The position numbers and the translations under genes are program-made. A DNA stretch of 64,000 nt from UBA1413 sp964650525 (GTDB taxonomy: Bacteria; Bacteroidota; Bacteroidia; Bacteroidales; Prolixibacteraceae), in the NCBI GenBank assembly GCA_964650525.1, contig CAZYUA010000009.1, positions 62,001-126,000 on the forward strand. Reading direction: 5' to 3'. Positions 49,695 to 58,363 of the stretch are shown here, one piece after another. Under the pieces are notes generated by a model. It saw nothing but the letters and a program-made list of their open reading frames with translations, made no database searches and was not told the DNA's origin. The stretch's first letter is position 1. Each line of letters starts with the position of its first letter.

Positions 49695-52211
49695 ATGAAA
49701 AAAGGCTTAACCATAGCTTTGGCCATTTTCCTGCTGCTTACAGGAGCAATGATCGCCATACCCTTTCTTTTCCGGGACACCCTTCTGGAAATGACACGCA
49801 AAACCATCTCCCGAAACCTCCTGGTGACAGTCGACTTTGAGGGTTTCAAACTTTCCCTGCTGAAAAACTTTCCCAAAGCGGGTCTGTACCTGGAGAACGT
49901 GCAGGTAATAGGTACCGGCCCATTTGCAAAAGACACCCTGCTGCTGATCGGTTCACTGAGCACCAAATTCGGCATCCTCGACCTGCTAAGCCCCGGGAAT
50001 CTGACCATCAACGAACTGATCCTCAACAAGGCCAGTCTTAATCTGCTGATCAACAAAGACAACCTTGCCAACTGGGATATTATCCCCGAAACCAAGGAGA
50101 AGACGGCCGGCACAAGCCAGAACAGCAGCCAGGCCTCTTTCGGCATGGAACTTAGTAAAATCGAGGTCACGGGGGCTACCATCCGTTACCGGGATGTAAC
50201 CATGCCCCTCAACATCGGATTTCATGAGGTAGATCTCTCCATGAAGGGTAACCTATACGGAAATGATACCCGTCTCCGTGTAGAAGGAGAAGCCGGCCTT
50301 TTCACCCTGGCATACGACTCAGCATCCTATATCGACGGTGTCAGACTGGACCTTTCCTCTTTGGTTGACATCGACTTCGGAAAGTGGCTTTTCTCCTTTT
50401 CCGAAAGTGAATTGCAGGTCAACGGACTTCCGTTCGATGTGGGCGGGAATTTTTCGATGCCTGGTGATTCCTTACTCTTCGACCTGGAATTTGCGTCTCC
50501 GGTCTCCGATCTGGCCGGATTCTTGAAACTGGTACCCCCCATGTACGAGGAAACCATCAAAAAACTTCATGCCCGGGGAGAAGCAGAATTTGCCGGCTCC
50601 TTTAAAGGACTCTATTATGAAGAGAGCTATCCTGCGCTGAAAATTCTCTTCACTTTGGCAGGGGGTAATCTCCGTTACGAAGGGTTCTCTGAGGAAATAA
50701 AAGACATCTATGCCGATTTTTCTGTATTGAAGCCTCAGGGCGGGTTAAACCTGACGTCTGTAGACATTTCGAGGGCTCATGCACAAGTAAAAAACAACCC
50801 GGTTGACTTTTCCCTGAAACTCGACAACCTGCTGGAAGACCTCCGGTTTTCCGGCAAAGTTGCCGGCAGACTCAATTTTGACCATCTGAAAGATGCCATT
50901 CCGATGGACAGCATGGAGGTCTCCGGCATCCTCGACCTGGACCTTGGAGCCCAGGGAACCCTCTCTGCCATCGAACGCAAGGATTACAACTCCCTGAAAA
51001 CCGATGGAACCATGGCCATGAAGGATTTCATTTTTTCAGGATCCAAACTGGCGATGCCGGTCATGGTCGCTGCCGGGAAACTCGATTTCGACCCCGGCAG
51101 GGTCAACCTTCAGCAACTGGATATAAAAATCGGACAAAGCGACCTGAAACTCACCGGATCGGTAAGTGACTATTATCCCTATCTTTTCGCTTCTGGCACC
51201 CTCAGCGGGTCGGTCAGGCTAACCGCGGATTTCCTGAACCTGAATGAGCTGATGCTGCTTCAGACACCCCAAGCCCCGGGAAAAAAGCTCCCGGAAGTTC
51301 AGACCATGAACAGTGGGGATACGGTGAAAAGTGCACCTTCAACCTTCAAAATCCCGGAGAATCTGAACCTCAGCTTCGAAACCGACATAGACAAAGCATT
51401 ATACGACCGGATCTATATTTCACACATTAAAGGCCGATTAACGACGGGAGATGGCCGTCTCAACCTCAGCGGGCTGACCATGAATCTCCTTGAAGGGGAA
51501 GTCAGAATGGCCGGCATTTACGAAAACAGGGAGAGCGTCAGCCCCGCTATGGACCTGAACCTCGACGTGATCAGCTTTGATATCCCGGCAGCTTTCCAGT
51601 CACTGAAACTGATCAAAACCTACCTCCCCGTAGCAGCCCAGAGTAAGGGGAAATTCAGCACCAGCCTGAAAATGAACGCCCGGCTGAATGAAAACATGGA
51701 ACTCAGCTTGGAAAGCCTCAACGGCTCCGGATTGCTCAACTCCTACAATGTCCAGATCCTGAATTCCCCGGTCTTCAATAAGATCAAAAGCGTTTTGAGG
51801 GAAGAGACTCTCAGGGACATCAGAATCGACGATTTTGCCGCCAGTTTCACCATCGAAAATGGCAACTTAATGCTGAAGCCTTTCAAAACAAAAATCGGGG
51901 GACAGGAGGCTACCCTGTCAGGCCAATTGAATGCCAAAAACCTCATCGACATGCATATCGGCCTTGTCATAGCCCGGGAAGCTCTGAGCGAAAACATAGA
52001 GAATACGTTGGGTTTACTGCCCGGCCAGAAGAATATCCGGGCCATTCCTGTGGAAATTTTCCTTTCAGGCCCGGCGAAAAATCCGGAAGTAAAAATCGAT
52101 CTTTCCGAAGCCAGAACGATGATCAGGAAAGAGGTCGGCGGGGCAGCCAAAGAGGATCTGAAAAAGGTACTCGAAAGAGTCGGCGACAGTTTAAAAAAGA
52201 TCATCCGCTGA
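49695..52211 (+). CDS. AsmA-family protein (inner-membrane anchored, bridge-like)
   Basis: An 838-residue protein with one N-terminal membrane helix (KKGLTIALAIFLLLTGAMIAI) and a long periplasmic part of repeating beta strands. The N-terminal 150 residues fit the AsmA domain (NLLVTVDFEGFKLSLLKNFPKAGLYLENVQV split over strands). The C-terminal AsmA_2-type domain (residues 600-830) includes LNLSGLTMNLLEGEVRMAG. AsmA/TamB-like proteins carry phospholipid between the two membranes. I use ATG 49695; a TTG one codon upstream shares the frame. The role here is inferred from the family. Confidence 0.88.
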   Translation: MKKGLTIALAIFLLLTGAMIAIPFLFRDTLLEMTRKTISRNLLVTVDFEGFKLSLLKNFPKAGLYLENVQVIGTGPFAKDTLLLIGSLSTKFGILDLLSPGNLTINELILNKASLNLLINKDNLANWDIIPETKEKTAGTSQNSSQASFGMELSKIEVTGATIRYRDVTMPLNIGFHEVDLSMKGNLYGNDTRLRVEGEAGLFTLAYDSASYIDGVRLDLSSLVDIDFGKWLFSFSESELQVNGLPFDVGGNFSMPGDSLLFDLEFASPVSDLAGFLKLVPPMYEETIKKLHARGEAEFAGSFKGLYYEESYPALKILFTLAGGNLRYEGFSEEIKDIYADFSVLKPQGGLNLTSVDISRAHAQVKNNPVDFSLKLDNLLEDLRFSGKVAGRLNFDHLKDAIPMDSMEVSGILDLDLGAQGTLSAIERKDYNSLKTDGTMAMKDFIFSGSKLAMPVMVAAGKLDFDPGRVNLQQLDIKIGQSDLKLTGSVSDYYPYLFASGTLSGSVRLTADFLNLNELMLLQTPQAPGKKLPEVQTMNSGDTVKSAPSTFKIPENLNLSFETDIDKALYDRIYISHIKGRLTTGDGRLNLSGLTMNLLEGEVRMAGIYENRESVSPAMDLNLDVISFDIPAAFQSLKLIKTYLPVAAQSKGKFSTSLKMNARLNENMELSLESLNGSGLLNSYNVQILNSPVFNKIKSVLREETLRDIRIDDFAASFTIENGNLMLKPFKTKIGGQEATLSGQLNAKNLIDMHIGLVIAREALSENIENTLGLLPGQKNIRAIPVEIFLSGPAKNPEVKIDLSEARTMIRKEVGGAAKEDLKKVLERVGDSLKKIIR

Positions 52212-52224
52212 CAACAGGGAGAAA

Positions 52225-52470
52225 AGGCAGCCTTGCAGTATAGTGCACGGCCTTCCGGAGAGAATCCACCTGAAACGGATTCCCGCAAGGGAACTTTTCC
52301 CGGCCCGGTTCTCCCCGGAATCGCAGGGAAAGAGGCAGCCATGAACATCCGCTGCTGCCGCAATGTGGATTACCACCTCCCTGCCCGCAACAGGATGGGT
52401 CAGCCAGCATGACCACAGGCCGGCAAAACTGATCGTATCTTCATAGGGCTTTATCAGGCACTTCTTCTTC
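52225..52470 (-). pseudogene. Possible degraded fragment of an SOS-response-associated peptidase (SRAP/YedK-like) gene
   Basis: The gap after the HD gene on the minus strand keeps an open frame without a start. It reads KPYEDTISFAGLWSCWLTHP, then VVIHIAAAAD, resembling the FAGLWexW...G.....TIvTT.A centre of SRAP proteins. The catalytic N-terminal Cys, the HDRMPVIL block and a proper C-terminus are missing. An alternative reading, a DVHG-type phosphatase fragment, is less convincing. The call rests on short motifs only. Confidence 0.3.
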
Positions 52471-52473
52471 GAT

Positions 52474-53046
52474 TTATTGCTGGCCGGCTGTGCTGTCCAT
52501 GGGGGAATCCTTCCGGTTCATCAGCTTTTCCAACCCTTCTGTGTACTCATGCATGAAAAGTGCTTCCAAAGCCCTGTCGGTATTTTTCAAACCCTGAAAT
52601 ACTGCCAGTGCCCACTCAAAATACCCAATCTGGCGTTCAACCGGCCAAAAGCGGGGTGGCTCCGACACCACCGAGCGGAGGTTGTCGATCTTGTCACCCA
52701 GTTTGATCAGCCGGGCACCAACACTCAAAAACCGGGAATGCTCCGTTTGTAAACGTTTCCTTTCGGCTTTGGAAAGCGACTTATCGTCTGACACTTCACT
52801 GACATAGGCAACGACAGCTTCGCCGAAGGCGGAGGAGAGCTCTTCCGGAGTGGTAGCCGTATCTTCAAGTGTATCGTGAAGGATGGCAGCCGACAGGATA
52901 TCTTCGTCGGTGACACCTCCAACCGAAGCCAGGAGACAGGCCACCTCCAGGGGATGGTTGATGTAAGGCTTATCACCGGTGCCCTTTCTGCGCTGCAGGG
53001 TGTGCTTCTGTGCCGCGAAACAGGCAGCTTGGAGAAGTTTCTTCAT
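52474..53046 (-). CDS. HD-domain hydrolase, small alarmone-hydrolase-like
   Basis: A 190-residue protein with the HD domain of RelA/SpoT hydrolases. Motifs are KGTGDKPYINHPLEVA near residue 21, AAILHDTLEDTATTPEEL near 52 (HD plus ED) and KLGDKIDNLRSV near 118. There is no synthetase, TGS or ACT domain, so it resembles Mesh1/SAH-type (p)ppGpp hydrolases, which may also act on NADPH. It lies 59 bases after purC on the same strand. A link between alarmone breakdown and purine synthesis is attractive but speculative. Confidence 0.88.
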   Translation of the reverse strand: MKKLLQAACFAAQKHTLQRRKGTGDKPYINHPLEVACLLASVGGVTDEDILSAAILHDTLEDTATTPEELSSAFGEAVVAYVSEVSDDKSLSKAERKRLQTEHSRFLSVGARLIKLGDKIDNLRSVVSEPPRFWPVERQIGYFEWALAVFQGLKNTDRALEALFMHEYTEGLEKLMNRKDSPMDSTAGQQ

Positions 53047-53105
53047 GGTTGTTGGTTTACATAGTACCTGAAATCATTCTGTCCGGAGGAGCCTTATGGT
53101 TCGGA

Positions 53106-53939
53106 TTACAGGAATACAGTGACAAAATCAGCAGCGGCAACCTGGTTTCTGTTTTTGATGGTTCTCCTGCCTCCCGCATCACCCGTGACAGCACACCGGC
53201 CAAAAACCGTGCAATTCCCGGTCTGGTCGGGCTTGTACCCCTTACAGACCCGTAAAACATCCGGGGAGATCTCATCGATAAGCACAATCTGTGCGTCACC
53301 ATCGCGCAATCTACCCAGTTCGAACTTCCCGTCGATGACATGCAGGCCCTTGGAAGAAAATTCATCAGAGACGATCTCCGCGATACTTTTTACCAGTTCC
53401 ACACTCTCCCTAATCTCCTTCCGGGTCATAGCCCCGGTGGCCTCCAGCGCCTCCAGGGTGATAAGAATGTCACTATCGCCCTTGGTCCAAACCTCCACCA
53501 CTTTACGGAGATTCTTGCAGGGTTGCACAAACGGATACCTCCTCCAGAAACTTCCTGTGGCATTGTTCCTCCAGGTGAACTCAAGATTCTGCAAGGGAGC
53601 CTCACCGGCAAAGCCGGGAGCCTCTACGTCCATGGATAACGGTAAGGCAGGCTCCACAACCATTTCGTTCCCGCCGATCGTTTCAATGTAGTGGGATGGA
53701 ATTCCTTTTCCCTTCAGCAACCTGAAAAAATGGGTAGCAAACCTGCACGCTATCTCCCCCTTGCCCGGAATCTCCCCGACAACAGTATCATATCCCGGAT
53801 CAAACACAACCTTCCCGTTTTCAAGATAACCTGTTGCCCTGTCGGTGAAAACAAACCGGTATTTTCCGGCATAGGGGCCATCTGTAATGCGAAAAACATC
53901 TTTCGACTTACCCCGGTATACAAGATTTCGTTCTTCCAT
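53106..53939 (-). CDS. purC: Phosphoribosylaminoimidazole-succinocarboxamide synthase
   Basis: A 277-residue enzyme that joins aspartate to CAIR in purine synthesis. It opens LVYRGKSKDVFRI, the ATP-binding start of PurC. Later blocks are IPSHYIETIGGNEMVV near 95, WRNNATGSFWRRYP near 135, DGKFELGRL near 210 and VLIDEISPDVLRVCKG near 225. The GKFELG and DE-SPD pieces match PurC active-site residues. The final 45 residues are unlike the classic C-terminus, so the tail may be diverged. ATG 53939 is preferred; the upstream frame extension lacks domain content. No other pur gene is adjacent. Confidence 0.87.
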   Translation of the reverse strand: MEERNLVYRGKSKDVFRITDGPYAGKYRFVFTDRATGYLENGKVVFDPGYDTVVGEIPGKGEIACRFATHFFRLLKGKGIPSHYIETIGGNEMVVEPALPLSMDVEAPGFAGEAPLQNLEFTWRNNATGSFWRRYPFVQPCKNLRKVVEVWTKGDSDILITLEALEATGAMTRKEIRESVELVKSIAEIVSDEFSSKGLHVIDGKFELGRLRDGDAQIVLIDEISPDVLRVCKGYKPDQTGNCTVFGRCAVTGDAGGRRTIKNRNQVAAADFVTVFL

Positions 53940-54279
53940 AGTCAATTTTTTGGGTAAATATACACTTCCGGACAGATTCTGCCAACCATTTTTTTGCGTA
54001 ACCGAAGTACGGAAAAAATTCCTTTCAGGCTGGGAATGACTCCTGAAAGCGGGTAACTTGCAATGCTTCTGCAACCCGTGTAGGTGTGTTTCCACTAACA
54101 CTGGTCTGAAATCTGTACGCGAGGGTACCTCACGGCAGATCTGCTGATCCGGAAAGACCAGCCATCTCTTAATCCCGGGATTTACCGGTTACTCAAAATA
54201 TAAATAATAAAATACAACAATAAACATTAAAATATAATAATATAAATGATATATTTGTTAAATAACAAATCCAGAAATC
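53940..54279. other. Divergent promoter region, very AT-rich on the right
   Basis: About 340 bases between purC (minus) and a membrane-protein gene (plus). The last 90 bases are almost only A and T and hold the promoter/palindrome at 54250-54270. Otherwise no gene is seen. Confidence 0.45.
54250..54270 (+). promoter_or_regulatory. Promoter overlapped by a perfect palindrome
   Basis: TATATTTG (54250-54257) exactly matches the -7 consensus. ATTTGTTAAATAACAAAT (54253-54270) is a perfect 7-bp inverted repeat with a four-base spacer that overlaps it and the expected start of transcription. It fits an operator; the HTH protein encoded second in this operon is the obvious candidate binder. Confidence 0.65.
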
Positions 54280-55074
54280 ATGAAAGCTTTACAGGAATTG
54301 AAGGAACTATTTTCCGTTTTTCAGAATGCGGAATCCTATTTCGATGAACGGAACAAAGAACAATCGGACCGGTTGATCGTCAGGCAGATTTTGGTGATAT
54401 GCCTGTGCACCTTTGTTTACGGGTTGGTTATGGGAAGCTATCACAGTGTATTGCAGTCTGCGGTGGCCGGGCTGAAAGTTGTCTTTTTGTTTTTATGTAC
54501 GCTGTTGATCTGTTTTCCCTCCTTTTTTATCATTCAGCAGGTGCTGGGGTCACGAATGAGGTTGAGACAGATGATGGTTATTGTATTGAGCGGGCTACTG
54601 CTGATGGCAGTGATTGCGCTCTCTTTTGCCCCAGTGGTAGTATTTTTTCAGATCACTGGTGGGAATTACCATTTCCTGCAGTTGCTGCATGTGGCGATAT
54701 TTGTTTTTTCCGGCATTTTTGGCATCCGGCTGATCCTCGATGCCTTGAAATTTGCCTGTGAAAAGAAGAAAATCTATCCCCGTACAGGGGTCAATGTGTT
54801 TTTGGTCTGGATAGTGATTCTGGGTTTTGTAGGGATCCAGCTTGCATGGAATTTACGGCCCTTTCTCTGTAATAAGGAGGAGGAATTCAAACTATTCCGC
54901 AAATACGAAGGGAACTTTTACACTGCCATTGTATATTCCGTCCGGCAGCTGGTAGCCCCCGGAGAAAAGGCGACTCCGGAAGAGAGGGAGAAGTTTCCTT
55001 CCGGTTTGCCGGGAAGCTCTGAAAGCCCGGTTCAGGAAGATACGCTGAATGTCAGGGACTATTTTACAAATTAG
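54280..55074 (+). CDS. Uncharacterised multi-pass membrane protein paired with an HTH gene
   Basis: A 264-residue protein. Residues 1-35 are charged and helical (KALQELKELFSVFQNAESYF). Five or six hydrophobic helices follow between 35 and 205, grouped in pairs, in a Yip1-like pattern. A hydrophilic tail of about 55 residues (EKATPEEREKFPSG onward) ends the protein. I do not recognise a characterised family. The next gene, three bases downstream, encodes an excisionase-type HTH protein, so the two form one operon. A perfect palindrome covers the promoter. Function unknown; a sensing or stress role is only a guess. Confidence 0.82.
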   Translation: MKALQELKELFSVFQNAESYFDERNKEQSDRLIVRQILVICLCTFVYGLVMGSYHSVLQSAVAGLKVVFLFLCTLLICFPSFFIIQQVLGSRMRLRQMMVIVLSGLLLMAVIALSFAPVVVFFQITGGNYHFLQLLHVAIFVFSGIFGIRLILDALKFACEKKKIYPRTGVNVFLVWIVILGFVGIQLAWNLRPFLCNKEEEFKLFRKYEGNFYTAIVYSVRQLVAPGEKATPEEREKFPSGLPGSSESPVQEDTLNVRDYFTN

Positions 55075-55077
55075 GCC

Positions 55078-55272
55078 ATGGACGATATCATGACACTGGA
55101 GGAGGTGGCTAAATACCTGAAGTTAAAGCCACAGACAATATACACCTGGGCTCAGGATGGTAAGATCCCTTCCGTTAAGCTGGGCAAGGAATGGCGTTTT
55201 CGCCGGTCGGTAATAGACCGGTGGTTCAACGGCCATATGGACGAAAAGTTTTCCGGTTTTCTTAACGGGTAA
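55078..55272 (+). CDS. Excisionase-type helix-turn-helix protein
   Basis: A 64-residue DNA-binding protein of the MerR-like HTH_17 group. LEEVAKYLKLKPQTIYTWAQ forms the helix-turn-helix and GKIPSVKLGKEWRFRRSVID the wing, as in excisionase-family domains. It is complete and has no effector domain. It starts three bases after the membrane-protein stop. No integrase or att site is near, so recombination use is unlikely; regulation of its own operon through the palindrome at 54253-54270 is plausible. The operon ends at a strong terminator. Confidence 0.9.
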   Translation: MDDIMTLEEVAKYLKLKPQTIYTWAQDGKIPSVKLGKEWRFRRSVIDRWFNGHMDEKFSGFLNG

Positions 55273-55314
55273 AAGGGCTCGTTTGCCGGTGCTCCCCGGC
55301 AGGGGGGAAAAAAA

Positions 55315-55345
55315 AGCCATCCGCGGTGAAGCGGATGGCTTTTTT
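55315..55345. terminator. Bidirectional terminator between convergent genes
   Basis: A perfect 10-bp stem AGCCATCCGC with GCGGATGGCT, loop of six, flanked by A-run on the left and T-run on the right. It can end transcription from the HTH operon (plus) and from the gene at 55362-56807 (minus). Confidence 0.92.
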
Positions 55346-55361
55346 CTGGGTTTACAAGTTG

Positions 55362-56807
55362 TTACCTGCGGGACGGCCTCGAAGAGGCACTCGTGTTGCC
55401 AGCGTCAGACCTGGTAACAGAGCTGGTTCCACCGCTGTAGACCTGGGTGGCAGATCCGGAAGCTCCGTACTGACGGCTTGTGGAGATGGCAGGGGTGGTG
55501 CGCTGAACCGGCTGGGGGGCAGGGCGGCTGACCGAGGAAGCCGTGTTGGAAGAATTCCTCTGGTTTCTGATGGCATTATCAGGAGCAGGCCGCTGTGCTG
55601 GCTGGGTACTGCCAGTTCCGGCAGACCGGCGACCTGTCGTGGCCGGCTTGCCAACAGAGGTTGTTCCACTATTTCCGGTGTCGAACGTTGTCCTGGCAGG
55701 GCTGCTGGTTCTACCCGAAGGTTCAGTCACTGTGGCTGCACTTTTTGTCATGACCGTGCCGGCCCTGCGGGAAGCAGTAGTCCCCCGCACTGCATCGGTC
55801 GAAGAGGTGCTCCGGGTGGTAACGGCAACGTCGGATTGTCTTCCGGCTGCAGTGCCATTGCTGCGGGTGGCACGCACCCTTGCGCCCTCAGGAACTTCCG
55901 ACTGCAGTCTGTTTTGGTCTGTTCTTTGATTCCGTGTCCGGAGATCTCTTCCGTAGCTGACTCTGGCAAGGGCTTCCCCTTCCTGCCGAAGCTCAGGACG
56001 GGAATACATTTCTTTGTAAGTACCCTTGCTGATGTTTTTGTGGATATCCTTCGACCAGTGCCTTACACCGGCATAGTAAAAGTCGTTGTATCCATGGTAA
56101 CGCACGTGGTTCCAGTGGCGGAAGTGGGCATAGTAGTGGTCATTCCAGTAGGAATGGTATCCGTAGTAGTAGTGCCAGTACCAGGGATCCCATGTGCTCC
56201 AGCTGGCAGGCCAGTAACCCCAGTACCAGGGCGAATGCCAGGCCATGTATCCGGGAAGGTAGATATAGTGCACCAGGGGCCAGGAAGCCACTTCCCAGGC
56301 GGAGGTGGTGACCACCGTCACCTGCACGTTTTTGACCGGCCTGCCGTAGTAACCGGGATTGGCGGTTTCTGCGGTGTTGTTGTCGTAGTAAGGTTCCACG
56401 ATATAGTTGCGGCCATAGAGGGCTTCATCACCCACCAGCTGGATCTGTGCCGATCCGTCGCGGAAACGCTCCACGATGAAGACGGCCACGTCCTGACGGT
56501 GCTTCTTGTTCAGCGCCACGCTTAACACGATGTTGTGGACATACCCGTCGATATGGTCGGTCACGTTGATGTAATCAACCCGGCGGTCGCCATTGAGGTC
56601 GAGGTTGTTGATGCCGGTATCCTCGCTGTTGAGGGCCATTTCGAAACCTTCGAGGGTTTCCGACTCCTGGAACAGCTTCATGGTAGCGTAGAGATTCAGG
56701 TTATCACCAGGGAGACCCAGGTAACCCTCCTGCCAATCCTGAGCCCGGACGGTTGTCGCGGTTGCGATCAGGAGGGCAAGAACTGCGGAGGTGAATAAAG
56801 CTTTCAT
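55362..56807 (-). CDS. Secreted Trp/Tyr/His-rich protein with disordered tail (DUF3300-like)
   Basis: An exported protein of about 481 residues with a clear signal peptide (KALFTSAVLALLIATATTVRAQ). Residues 25-150 form a beta-rich folded part (LNLYATMKLFQESETLEGFE, VDYINVTDHIDG). A dense aromatic stretch near 170-235 follows (WYWGYWPASWSTWDPWYWHY), then about 220 residues of Ser/Thr/Arg/Gly low complexity. This layout recurs in Bacteroidota periplasmic or surface proteins of unknown function, some grouped with DUF3300. The ATG at 56807 is chosen because the signal peptide starts there. Function is unknown. Confidence 0.85.
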   Translation of the reverse strand: MKALFTSAVLALLIATATTVRAQDWQEGYLGLPGDNLNLYATMKLFQESETLEGFEMALNSEDTGINNLDLNGDRRVDYINVTDHIDGYVHNIVLSVALNKKHRQDVAVFIVERFRDGSAQIQLVGDEALYGRNYIVEPYYDNNTAETANPGYYGRPVKNVQVTVVTTSAWEVASWPLVHYIYLPGYMAWHSPWYWGYWPASWSTWDPWYWHYYYGYHSYWNDHYYAHFRHWNHVRYHGYNDFYYAGVRHWSKDIHKNISKGTYKEMYSRPELRQEGEALARVSYGRDLRTRNQRTDQNRLQSEVPEGARVRATRSNGTAAGRQSDVAVTTRSTSSTDAVRGTTASRRAGTVMTKSAATVTEPSGRTSSPARTTFDTGNSGTTSVGKPATTGRRSAGTGSTQPAQRPAPDNAIRNQRNSSNTASSVSRPAPQPVQRTTPAISTSRQYGASGSATQVYSGGTSSVTRSDAGNTSASSRPSRR

Positions 56808-57074
56808 TTTGTTTGTTGTTACTGAAGAACCATCTCTTCGGAAGTGGTATGGCAAATGGCGTACCAAACCGGAATTATTCACCGAGAATACCGGGCCATT
56901 CACCGGCATTTTCAACCTATGCTATTAATATACAATGAATTATGAAGAGATAACCCACGCGGAAAATCGGTCAGAAATTAAAAAAAAAGCGCTCCTGCGA
57001 GAAAAATATCCGATTTTCAGGTGGAGTTGGGCCGGGACCTCCCGGATATGCCTGGAAAAAAATCAGGAGGCCTT

Positions 57075-58289
57075 TTACATCTTCCGGATAAGTTGGTTGA
57101 GGGCAAGGGCGATTTCAGCCAGTCGCTGGTCCTCTACAATTCCGGGATGGTCTTTGGGGGTATGGGTGATCTCCTGCTCGCTGATGTGGTCGATTAACCA
57201 TTGGGAGGAGACGGCAATGGCCGGGACACCATACTGAAGGAAGATGCTGTGGTCGCCCTGGGGCCAGGGGATGCCTTCCGCGATGCCCGGGTTTTCTGCG
57301 ATCAACTCCTGCACCAGCCGGGTTACATCATCGGGCAGGTCAAACGGGGAAAAAGAGGAAGGCCCTTCCTTATACCCCGCACCATCGATATTGATATTCA
57401 GGAGCATATGCGGAAAATCCTCCCCGTGGGCAGCAATGTAGGCCATTTGTCCGGATACGGCATAGTAATCTTCCCCGTTAAAGGCCACCAGTTCTATCAG
57501 CCGCTCCCCGTCGTAATCCTTCAGCAGTTCCGCCAGAAGAAGCAGGACAATCACCCCTGTGGCATTGTCGATGGCGCCGGGCGATCCCTTTTTGGCATCG
57601 ATATGGGCGGTGACCACGATCCGTTTTCCGGAAGGATTTCCCCGGTATCCCGAGAGGTTAACCCCCTTTCCGGGGATTCGCTCAGAGCGGGACCGGAGGC
57701 TAACGCTTTTCCCTGCAAAGGGCAGCAACCGCACACCCTCCTCCTCTGTCATATAAACAGATGGGATATTGAAGTCGCCGTCCTCGATCAGGGGGAAGGG
57801 ATAGACGCCGCCGGCCAGGGCGGCATTGCGGCCGGTAGCCGAAATGATGGCCCGCGCACCGCTTTGCTCCAGCAGAGCGACGACCCGCTGGTGTTCCTCC
57901 GGATTGTAAAACACAAAATTCTTGGGCATCAGCTGCTCCCTGGCAATCTCCCCGTGAAGGAGAAGGATTTTTCCTTTAGCATCCAGGGTTTCCAGTTCAC
58001 CGGCCGAGGAGGCGGGGACGAGTTCCCCGGCTCCGTCGAAGGCCAGGGAGTAGGGACTTACCAGAACCCGGAACACTTCGTTGCCGCAGGTTAATGTGGC
58101 CCCTTTATCTTCCCAGTCGACGGCATCGAATTCAAGTGTTTCAATGGTCCATCCCCTTTGGGAAAGTTCCGTTTCAAAAAACCGTGTAGCCCGGCGATTC
58201 CCCTCACTGCCCACTTCCCTTCCGGGAATCGTGCAGCACAGCATGTCGAGATATTGTCTGCTTTTTTCTGTAAGAATTTGTATTTTCAT
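57075..58289 (-). CDS. M28-family metallopeptidase
   Basis: About 404 residues. The zinc peptidase domain (residues 200-400) shows VVTAHIDAKKGSPGAIDNATGVIVLLLLAE in parts, with His, Asp and the bridging Asp, then FNGEDYYAVSGQMAY with the catalytic Glu, and the last His near ITHTPKDHPGIV. A PA-like inserted domain fits residues 70-190. No signal peptide is evident, so it may be cytoplasmic. It should cleave N-terminal residues or small peptides. ATG 58289, with AGGAAA upstream, is preferred to ATG 58319; either is possible. Confidence 0.88.
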   Translation of the reverse strand: MKIQILTEKSRQYLDMLCCTIPGREVGSEGNRRATRFFETELSQRGWTIETLEFDAVDWEDKGATLTCGNEVFRVLVSPYSLAFDGAGELVPASSAGELETLDAKGKILLLHGEIAREQLMPKNFVFYNPEEHQRVVALLEQSGARAIISATGRNAALAGGVYPFPLIEDGDFNIPSVYMTEEEGVRLLPFAGKSVSLRSRSERIPGKGVNLSGYRGNPSGKRIVVTAHIDAKKGSPGAIDNATGVIVLLLLAELLKDYDGERLIELVAFNGEDYYAVSGQMAYIAAHGEDFPHMLLNINIDGAGYKEGPSSFSPFDLPDDVTRLVQELIAENPGIAEGIPWPQGDHSIFLQYGVPAIAVSSQWLIDHISEQEITHTPKDHPGIVEDQRLAEIALALNQLIRKM

Positions 58290-58363
58290 GATAGGATTTT
58301 CCTCAAGTTCAATATCCATAGGGTAGTATTTTAGCGTAAATTTACGTAATTAATAACACAGCA

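Noticed and set aside
52212..52473. Possible cobalamin riboswitch on the minus strand
   Set aside because: No B12-box could be recognised, and the following gene is not B12-related; the coding-like frame fits a gene remnant better.
55326..56525. 399-codon plus-strand frame over the aromatic-rich gene
   Set aside because: It starts inside the terminator hairpin and reads the low-complexity region in reverse; the minus-strand gene has a signal peptide and a clean start.
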